Part shown: in pieces, positions 55,772 to 64,000 of the stretch | Numbering within the stretch: position 1 is the first letter of the stretch | Layout: every line of letters begins with the position of its first letter | Source of the DNA: Calliphora vicina | Lineage: Eukaryota; Arthropoda; Insecta; Diptera; Calliphoridae | DNA: 64,000 nt | Direction: 5' to 3' | Assembly: GCF_958450345.1 (NCBI RefSeq) | Contig: NC_088782.1 | Location: forward strand, 118,964,046-119,028,045 | The notes under the pieces: model-generated | Seen by the model: only the letters and a program-made list of their open reading frames with translations | Databases searched by the model: none | Told to the model about the DNA's origin: nothing | Position numbers and translations under genes: made by a program

Positions 55772-57130
55772 CTGAAATTTACAAAATTATATAGGAAATT
55801 AATTAATGTTTCTAAAAATATAAGAAATTTATTTAAAATTAACTTAAAAATCTTTTTTTAGCCTCAAGTTTTGCCCTATTTAAGTCTTTGCCACAATTTT
55901 GGAAATTTAACTTAAATTTTTTAACAGAAAACATAAGATTACATTGAATTCTATAAAATCCAAAAATTGTGTAGCCTGCTTAATCTTTCCTAACATCAAA
56001 TACTACTTTTTAGCTTTATTTATTTACTTTAAAACAAATTTATAAAATGGAAATCTTTAAAATTAATTAAATTTTAGAAATTTTATTAAAATAAACCATA
56101 AATTAAAGAATTTGTTAAAATCGTTTCTAACCTCAAACATTAATTTATAGTTTTAAGTCGTTATTTGCAAACTTAACGTAAAATTTATAAAATAGCAAGT
56201 ATTCAATTGATTTAAATTGTATATTTCTATAAAATTTAACAAAAAATTAACAAATTTATAAAAATCGTTTCTAACCTCAAATATTACTTTTTTGTTTATA
56301 ACGTTATTAAGACTAAAATTTATAAAACACAAATTTTTAAATTGATTTTAATTATAAAAAAATTCAGAATTTTTAATAAAATAAACGAACACAATTGTAA
56401 AATTAGTCTCTAACCTCAAATATTAGATTATTTAATATTAAAACTTTATTTAGCATTAAATTAAAAATAAAGCAGCAAGTTTTATAAATTGATATAAACG
56501 ATAATTGATACAAATTTTCATAAATTAACAAAATTATTAAAATCGTTTCTAACCTCAAATATTAATTTTTAGTTTTAAATCTTTATTAACAAATTTTAAT
56601 TAAAATTTACAGAACAGCAAATATTAAATTGTATAATACTAAAAATTTTAATAAAATAAACGATAAATTAACAAAATTGTAAAAATCGTTTCTAACCTCA
56701 AAAAATATTTTTTAGTTTTAAATCGTTTTTTGCAATCTTTAAGTAAAATTTATTAAACAGCAAGAATTTAATTGATTTAGATTGTATAACACTAAACATT
56801 TTAATAAAATAAAACATAAATTAACAAAATTGTTAAAATCATTTCTAACCTCAAATATTATTTTTTTAGTTTTTAATCGTTATTTAAAAATTTCACCTAA
56901 ATTTTAACTGAAACTTATAAAAAAGCAAGCATTTAATTTAAAATGTATAAAATTGTAAACATTTTAATAAAATAATCGAAAAATTAAGAAAATTAGTTTC
57001 TAACCTCAAATAAAATTTTTTCGTTTTAAACACCTAGATCATATATAAATCTTTAAATAATATCTATAAAACTAACAGCATTAAATTGTATAAAATAAAA
57101 TACATTTTAATTAAATAAACAAAATTTATA
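55772..57130 (-). repeat. CTP synthase intron with about 140-bp periodic repeat
   Basis: TTTCTAACCTCAAA or a close variant recurs on the plus strand at about 56124, 56268, 56407, 56546, 56689, 56842 and 56997, with similar AT-rich spacers (AGTTTTAAATCGTTATTT). These are seven or eight diverged units of 140-155 bp. No coding sequence was found, including no CTP synthase first exon. Confidence 0.85.
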
Positions 57131-57233
57131 AATCATCAGTTCATCACCACCAAAAGTGTTACCAAATTTGCAATGTTTACATCTCTTAACAAAAGTGATG
57201 CCAAATTTGCAATGTTTAGATTTTTTACTGTTA

Positions 57234-57481
57234 ACTGCTGTTGTCATGATGGAATATTACGGTAGCATGTCTGGCCGCATATTCTGGGCCAATTCTAGCT
57301 TCAAATGAATATGCGTTCTTTACAGGTTCCCTGTGATGGTTTGGTCAGATTTCAGCATCTTATAATAGATAGGAGTCTTTTGCTCCCACCAAATACCATG
57401 GATATTTGCCACTTTTTTCAAATTAAAAAAGTAAAGCAAAACTACCCGCATATGACGCTTTGTTGGTACAAAACTTAACAT
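57234..57481 (-). pseudogene. Decayed, internally deleted mariner transposase
   Basis: From ATG at 57481 the minus strand reads MLSFVPTKRHMRVVLLYFFN, typical of a mariner transposase N-terminus. It then passes directly into NIHGIWWEQKTPIYYKMLKS, which lies after the middle of the normal protein. A stop follows, and a shifted frame continues PEYAARHATVIFHHDNSS, the region before the usual HDNARPH block. About 200 central codons are missing and the frame is broken, so it is inactive. The inverted ends were not recognised. Confidence 0.82.
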
Positions 57482-58049
57482 TTTCGAAGCAAAGAGCTTT
57501 ATTGTTTACACTATAATGTTCAATAACTAAGTGAAAATAAATTAAAAACAAAAACCGCTTTTAAAAGATGCGCCATCTATTGTAAATCCCCATTGAACTA
57601 TTATAATGCTATTATCTCTCGTTTGAAAATTCGTAAATTAAAAAAAAAAAATGAAATAAAACTTCAATCGCAAATTTACAACATAAATCCATCAATAAAT
57701 TTTGTTTTCTTTTATTCATTCATGTACATTTTAAATAGTTACTTAATTCAATTATACAATAATTGATAAATAAAATAAATGCCTTTAAATATGTTTATAA
57801 TAGTTATAATTTATCAATTATAACAAAATAAACCAGATCAATTTATTAACAAAAAATAATTAAATGCTGAGATAATCTGGAAATCATAAATGCTAAATTT
57901 AAATATTTACAAAAAGTAATACATACAAAATGAAAAAACTTAAATACAATTACAAAAAGATTTTCAAAATCTTATTTTTCATTATCATTGTTTTTTCCCC
58001 TATAAATATTGTGTTAAGCTTAATTATAATAATGACTTTGGTTTTTTTT
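57482..58049 (-). other. Presumed 3' UTR and downstream of the MADF-BESS gene
   Basis: Non-coding and AT-rich. A minus-strand AATAAA at 57711-57716 is one candidate polyadenylation signal among several. Confidence 0.4.
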
Positions 58050-60855
58050 TTATTTCGACTCCTCCAAGTCCTCCTTGTACAGCTCTTTAAATATTAGTTT
58101 TTGTATTTTGGTGCGTATGCGCAACTTTTGAGCGGCTGTCAACTGTTTCATATACGGATGTAGGGATAATAAATAATGGTAATCATCATCTTCGGGTACT
58201 AAAGGTGTAGGCGTTGAGGTGTCCATGGTGGAGGAACCATTAAAATTACTATCTTCCGATAAGCGGGGTCTTTTTAGTTTTAAAGCGGGTATTAAACCAT
58301 TTGTATAAGAATGTTTGGTGAAATTTAAATGCTCATGACTGCCATGCAAACAGGTGCTGGCATTGAGAGGAAAATCATCGGAACGCTCTTTACTCATGAC
58401 ACCATTCGAGTTGGGTGGTGGATGATGGGCTTTGTTGTAGAGTGGCGGCGGTGAAACGGAACGTATTTTTTGTTGTGCTGCTGCAGCAATACAAGTATTT
58501 GGTAAAACCATTGCACTGGGCAATGAAGAGGGTGTATGATGATTAAGGGCTGTAACAGCCAAGGCTGAGTTGTTCGCAACACCATTCATTGAGGCTAGAG
58601 TGGCGGCCACAGCCAATGCTGTGGTATGGGCTATGGGAGGTGACGTTTGAAATACATTGAGTGTGGAAATGCACGACGAAGAGTTGGAGGAAGTAGTACT
58701 CGATACAGAGGAGGCTGAAGAGGATAATGAGGCTCCTGTTACACCCACTGTTGTATTAGGTACTGTGGGAGCGGTAGTTACCAAACACAAACCGCCGCTT
58801 GTTGTCGTCGACGATATGGTGGTGGCCTGTTGTAGCTGTAGTGTTGTGCTGGCCGCCTCTAGTAACTGTGCATTATTGTCTAAGGATTTTTTGGATAAGT
58901 CTTGCACCTCTTTATCCATATGCTTGAGTAAGTGGCGTGTATCTTCTGTTTTTATTATGGCACCCGGTAGTGTACCCATTGTTGTCAATGGTTGAGAATG
59001 AGCTGCAGGTGGTGTGGTCTCTGTCACTTCATCATCTTCTTCCTCCACATCATCTTCATCGAATTCCTCATCACTGTCTTGTATGCGCCGTATGAGACCA
59101 TTTGTTAGATCTGGCTCCACGACGGTTTTCTCACAGTCCTGACTTTGTTGGGCAAAGTAGAAGGCCTGATCTTGCTCGTTTTTGGGCACACGATGGCGCA
59201 TGTGTTCGGCTATAAAGGTACGGCAAAAAATTAATAAAATATACAGGATTGGATATTAAACATTTCTATATGGAATAATTTCGATAATGAAGATTTCTAT
59301 ATAGAAAAGTAACCTTCGAAACCAATGATTTCTATATAGACAAGTATCGACAACAAATTTTTCTCTACAGAAACATTTTGATACCAATTTTTTCTATAAA
59401 AAAAAGTTTCGATAACAAAGTTTTTTATTTAGAAAAATTTCGATAACAATAACAAAGGTTTCTATATAGAAAAGTTTGAATAACAAAGTTTTTTATATAG
59501 AAAAGTTTCGATACCAATGTTTTCTATATAGAAAAGTTTCGATAACTAACATTTAGAAAAGTTGCGATATAGAAAAGTTGCGATAACTAAGATTTCTATA
59601 TAGAAAAATTTCGATAACAATGTTTTCTATATAGAAAAAATTCGATAACATAGTTTTCTATATAGAAAAGTATCGATAACAATGTTATCTATGTAGAAAA
59701 GTTTCGGTAACAACGGTTTCTATATAGAAAAGTTTCGATAACACAGTTTTCTATATCAAAAAGTTTCGATAACTAAGTTTTCTATATCAAAAAGTTTCGA
59801 TAATAAAGTATTCTGTATAGAACAATTTCGATAACAAAGTTTTTTATATAAAAAAGTTTCGATAACAATGTTTTTTATATAGAAAAGTTTCGATAACTAA
59901 TATTTCTATATAGAAAAATTTCGATAACAATGTTTTCTATATAGAAAAAATTCGATAACATAGTTTTCTATATAGAAAAATATCGATAAAAACGTTTTCT
60001 ATATAGAAAAGTTTCGATAACAAAGTTTTTTATATAGAAAATTTTCGATAACAATGTTTTTTATATAGAAAAGTTTCGATAACTAAGATTTCTATATAGA
60101 AAAATTTCGATAACAATGTTTTCTATATAGAAAAGTATCGATAACAACGTTTTCTATATAGAAAAGTTTCGATAACTAAGATTTCTATATAGAAAAATTT
60201 CGATAACAATGTTTTCTATATAGAAAAAATTCAGTAACAAGTTTTCTATATAGAAAAGTATCGATAACAATGTTATCTATATAGAAAAGTTTCGATAACA
60301 AAGTTTTCTATATGGAAAAGTTTCGATAACAAAGTTTTCTATATCAAAAAGTTTCGATAACTAAGTTTTCTATATCAAAAAGTTTCGATAATGAAGTATT
60401 CTGTATAGAAATGTTTCTATATCGATAACAAACTTTTCTTTATAGAAATGCTTTGATAACTATATTTTTGCATAGTATTACTTACTCAAAAACAACAAAG
60501 CATAATAGTGAATCCATTTAGATTCAAAGGTCGCTGGTTCTACCATAAATTCTCCCGAATCCGAGCGTGGTATACGTTTGTATTCTACACGAAAATTATC
60601 ACGTAAACCCTTCCATTTAGCTTTTAGCACAACTTCTACAAAAGTAAACAGTAATATTTTAATAAACTTCGTATATAAAAATTTAAATAAATCATACTTA
60701 CTGGGTAATTTATGTTCGGCTGAGAGTTCATCCCACATTTGTTCTAAAAATGCTTTATTGCAATGGAAATTACGATTCCATATGGCCGGACGTTGTTCAA
60801 CGTCACGTATAAATTGTTCAACATTTAAAACAATGGTGGATTTTTTCGGTGCCAT
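58050..60855 (-). CDS. MADF-BESS domain protein, complete, three exons
   Basis: A probable nuclear DNA-binding or chromatin protein of the large insect MADF-BESS family. Exons in transcript order: 60855-60702, 60635-60486, 59209-58050, with GT-AG borders, 487 residues. The start has a good context (CACCATGG). The MADF domain spans about residues 10-105: VEQFIRDVEQRPAIWNRNF, FLEQMWDELSAEHKLP, VLKAKWKGLRDNFRVEYKRI and ESKWIHYYALLFL. An acidic stretch follows (DSDEEFDEDDVEEEDDEVTE), then a long Ser/Thr/Ala-rich low-complexity region. A C-terminal BESS motif (DDDYHYLLSLHPYMKQLTAA) mediates protein contacts in relatives such as Adf1 and Dip3. I cannot name the Drosophila orthologue. The gene appears to lie inside the first CTP synthase intron on the same strand. 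Confidence 0.9.
59235..60478. repeat. About 32-bp satellite with TTTCTATATAGAAA core, MADF-BESS intron 2
   Basis: About 37 units of TTTCTATATAGAAAAGTTTC and GATAACAAAG with moderate divergence. The core is a perfect 14-bp palindrome, closely similar in style to TTTTCTATAAGAAAA in the cyclase introns. It fills almost all of the 1.28-kb intron. Confidence 0.95.
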
Positions 60856-63041
60856 GGTGGGTGTTAGAAAAGAGGCGATTTTTTATGGATTATACACTCT
60901 ATTCTGGTATACTTTGTTTTTTTTTTTTTGTCCAAACAATTGCAAATTTTGTTTTTATTTTGTAATGGATTTTAAAATAATATTTGGTTTGTTTTTTTGT
61001 ATATTTTTTATTATTAAATTAGATTTTTCTGAAATTTAATGGTTTATTTGTAGTTTGGAAAGGAAGTTTTACTCTCTGTGTTTTTGTTTTACTGTTTTTT
61101 CACTCTCTTATTGTTTTATTTTCGTTTTTTTTCATGAATTTATTATACATATGTTTTGAAATAGTTTTTTTGTAAATACACCGGTTTCTTTAAATAACGG
61201 TAATTACGTTAGAGTAAGCATGAGTTACAAGTTATTTTGTTCTCACTCTCTTTGTTTTGTTTGTTTTTTTTTTTAATCAGTCATTAATTGTTTACATTTT
61301 CGTAACGGTTTTATTTATTTTGCTTTTGTGTGTTTTGTTTACCCAACACGCAGAGTTGCATGTATGATTTAACGGCTTAATGGCGAAATGAACAGTATTG
61401 CCAGATGACATTGGGTGTAAAATCAGCAGTTTTAATAATTTTGAAATAAAATAGTGATAAACAGTATAAAATCTAGTTTTAACTATTTTTTAATTAGTAT
61501 TTATTAAAATTTAGTATTTCTCTTTGCGTTTTCTTAAGAAAACATCTAAAATTTCTTCAACAAATTTACAAAACAAAATTTAACTATAAACAAACTAAGT
61601 TAAGACCAAAAGTCGTTAATTATTAAATCTGGCAGCTATGGTCCCACGTGTTGCTTTAAATTTTTAGAACGTTTTTAACGGTTTTCTTGTAAGTTTGTTA
61701 TTTTAAACAATTTTTAATAACATTTTGTTAACAATTTAATTTGTTTCTTCCATTACAAATCGATATTTTTCTGCAATTTTACCTAAATCTTCATATTCAA
61801 CTGTTATATTGAGCGTCTTAAAGCGAAATAAAAGTTCATTTCACAAAATGTTCTCCTTGAATACAAAAAATTAAAATCATGGTAATGGAAACACAACAAA
61901 GAGGATAAATGATTTTAGATGATGATGAAGATGGAGATGAAAGAAACAAAGATTATTTATTTTATTTTTGATAATGATGAAGATGTTAAATGATGATATT
62001 TTGTATGCTAACAGGCGCTTTGAGGCTGTTGTAGTACGTTGTCGGCATGGAAATCAATGAGACATTGTATTTTTTTGCAAGTATAGAGACGGTGTGGAAG
62101 GCGTAGTTGAAAGAAAACCAATGTTGAAATGAAGAATAAACAGTAAAATCTGTAGTACAAAAGAATTGGCAAAATACAAACATATGTAGTGTGAAAAAGC
62201 CCAAAAAAATTCCAGCCTGACTGCCAAACAGCTTTGCTAAAGCAAATTTGTTAAAAAAAAATCATATTTTCAAACTTTGGTTTTAAGAAAATGAAACGTA
62301 GCTGCCAGGACGCAGATTGGAGAGAGTTGGTAACCGAAGATAAAAAGCGAATTTTCAAAACACCAGCAGTTACTGGGCATAATATAAAAAAAACACACCA
62401 ACAATTTTAAATACCCACTGCTTTGGTGTAGCTGCTACTGCTTTAAATGGTGCTGATGATGACGAACAAAGTGTAATAGACTTTAAGCAGGCTTCAGAGG
62501 AGGCATTATAAACCAACAACGATATATTTCTTTTTTGTATTTTGACGAACTAACGAGCAACACTACAACAACATTTCATATTAGCAGCAATGTCTAACTT
62601 CTCCACAAATATTAAAGCATAGAAGAAAAAAGAAACAAAAACAAAACAATAACAAACCTTATCAACATTATTATTGTTACAACATCATTATCACCATAGC
62701 CATCATTATCATCCCCATTGTTATTATTATTCTCAGTTTGGGAGAAAGAAAAAAAAAACACAAAAAGTAAGACAAGTAAGGAATGAGAGGGGGGTTTTGT
62801 TTCATTTCATTGTTGTTGTTATTATTGTGGAGCCCTATTATTGTTGCTGTTGCTATTGTTGCCATTACTGTTGATTGGACTTCAGCCAAAGCTGTTAAAA
62901 GTGTATGTTTGTATGTTAGGCAGTGTGTAACGTAGATGTAAACAAATATGAAAAAAACACAGTGGGTTGTAAAGGATTTTTTTGTAATAAGAAATGGAAA
63001 ACTAGATAAAATGACCAATTTGTAAATGAACATTTATTTAT
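60856..63041. other. Upstream region of the MADF-BESS gene, non-coding
   Basis: AT-rich sequence with T-rich runs near the start codon, then trinucleotide-like stretches (GATGATGAAGATG near 61920-61990, ATTATTATT and GTTGTTGTT near 62670-62870). The longest frames have no family resemblance. I find no first exon of CTP synthase here. A plus-strand 39-codon frame at about 62291-62410 is unsupported. Confidence 0.5.
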
Positions 63042-63715
63042 TATACCCTTCACCTTCGTGAGAAGGTTATATATAAGTTTGTCATTCCGTTTGTAATTTC
63101 CACAATATAATTTGCGACCCTATAAAGTATATATTCAGGATCCTTATAGATAGCGGACTCGATTAAGCCATGTCCGTCTGTCTGTCCGTCTGTTTGTTGA
63201 AATCAATTTTCTGAAGACCCCAGATACCTTCGGGATCCAAATCTTTAATAATTCTGTCAAACATGCTTTCGAGAAGTTTCTATTTAAAATCAGCAAAATC
63301 GGTCCACAAATGGCTGAGATATGAAGAAAAAACCAGGACAACCTCGATTTTTAACCTATATCTGGATTACTAAGTCATTAATATAGACAATATGGATATC
63401 CAATGATAGATATTTCAAAGACCTTTGCAACGACGTATATAAGTATAGTAAGTTGGACCTACAATGGGTCAAAATCGGAAAAAATAATTTTTAACCCGAA
63501 TTTTTTTTTGGTGAATTTAAAAAAAAATTACATATAAAATTTAAAAAAAAAAAATTTTAAATTTAAAAAACTAAAAATTTTTTCTTAAAAAAATGAAAAA
63601 AACAACATTGGAAAAAAAATTTTTTGTTTACCTAAAAATATTTAAAAATTTTATTTTGAAGTATAATTTGGTGAAGGGTAAATAAGATTCGGCACAGCCG
63701 AATATATCTCTTTTA
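63042..63715 (+). mobile_element. Helentron/DINE-like non-autonomous element, copy 3
   Basis: About 670 bp. Same order as 35246-35934: TATACCCTTCACC start, AAGTTTGTCATTCCGTTTGT, GTTGAAATCAATTTTCTGAA, GTTGGACCTACAATGGGTCA, GGTGAAGGGTAAATAAG, then hairpin ATTCGGC-ACA-GCCGAAT at 63687-63703. The 63144-63341 minus-strand frame is part of the element. Confidence 0.85.
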
Positions 63716-63794
63716 CTTATTTTTAAACTAAATTTAAATTAAAAGCTAACAGTTTTTAAAAAAATTAATAAAAAGTATGTTTTTTTTTATTTTT

Positions 63795-63886
63795 TTGTTG
63801 GCCTTTTAAATTATTGTGCTATAACACTGTCAGAGAAGTAGGAATTTCACAAATAAAAACACTTCTCTGGCGAATTTGGCCAACAA
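63795..63886. repeat. Nested 9-bp inverted repeats
   Basis: Outer pair TTGTTGGCC (63795-63803) and GGCCAACAA (63878-63886) enclose an inner pair CAGAGAAGT (63831-63839) and ACTTCTCTG (63861-63869). It may be a small transposon relic or a hairpin; function unknown. Confidence 0.55.
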
Positions 63887-64000
63887 ACGAATATCATACT
63901 CCAAAAATGGAAAATGAAGTACAGACAAATAAAATAACAAAACGACGGACTGACATTCAGTTCAAACTTTTACAATGATTGTTTAGCTTAATATGAACTA

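Noticed and set aside
58657..58995. 112-codon plus-strand open frame
   Set aside because: Antisense shadow of the MADF-BESS third exon.
62291..62410. 39-codon plus-strand frame starting MKRSCQDADW
   Set aside because: Short, no family resemblance, no splice or expression support.
62674..63033. His/Tyr-rich and antisense frames
   Set aside because: Translations of trinucleotide-like CAT/TTA/GTT simple sequence.

Overview
The window reads as nuclear DNA of a higher fly, probably a calyptrate such as a blow fly. It is AT-rich, with GT-AG introns, protein-coding exons closest to Drosophila-type genes, and an extreme load of satellites, MITEs and helentron-like elements. The organism call is an inference from these gene families and repeat styles.

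Plus strand, about 1-37,630: the 3' two thirds of a membrane adenylyl cyclase, called here as the Ac76E orthologue (mammalian type 2/4/7 class). I can place 17 coding exons (3734-37069; 1151 residues) running from the last helix of the first membrane block through C1a, C1b, the second membrane block and C2a to the stop. The N-terminal exons lie left of the window. Only about 3.5 kb of this stretch is coding. The introns are packed with tandem arrays: an 11-bp satellite (three arrays, both orientations), a 35-bp palindromic satellite, a roughly 41-bp satellite present in opposite orientations on either side of exons 7-8, palindromic GTAC arrays on either side of exon 5, and a helentron-like element whose interior has expanded into about 3 kb of simple repeat.

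37,640-53,100: no plus-strand gene was found. This holds more of the roughly 40-bp palindromic repeat, then an 8-kb array of about 900-bp units that flips orientation at its centre (about 44,428), a 906-bp DNA transposon with perfect 13-bp terminal inverted repeats, short hairpin MITEs and degenerate roughly 45-bp repeats.

Minus strand, 51,718-60,855: three conserved genes in tandem. They are the MOSMO/attenuator-of-Hedgehog orthologue (complete, 2 exons, 167 aa), CTP synthase (three C-terminal exons, first coding exon not in the window) and a complete MADF-BESS protein (3 exons, 487 aa). The MADF-BESS gene appears to sit inside the first CTP synthase intron, beside a decayed, internally deleted mariner. 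The right end (60,856-64,000) is mostly non-coding, with one more helentron-like element.

The most unusual feature is the recurrence of dyad-symmetric satellites in almost every long intron. They predict very large hairpins in the pre-mRNA, some enclosing exons. A second point of interest is a candidate 18-nt in-frame microexon in the cyclase loop that corresponds to the G-beta-gamma-responsive region of mammalian type 2 cyclase.
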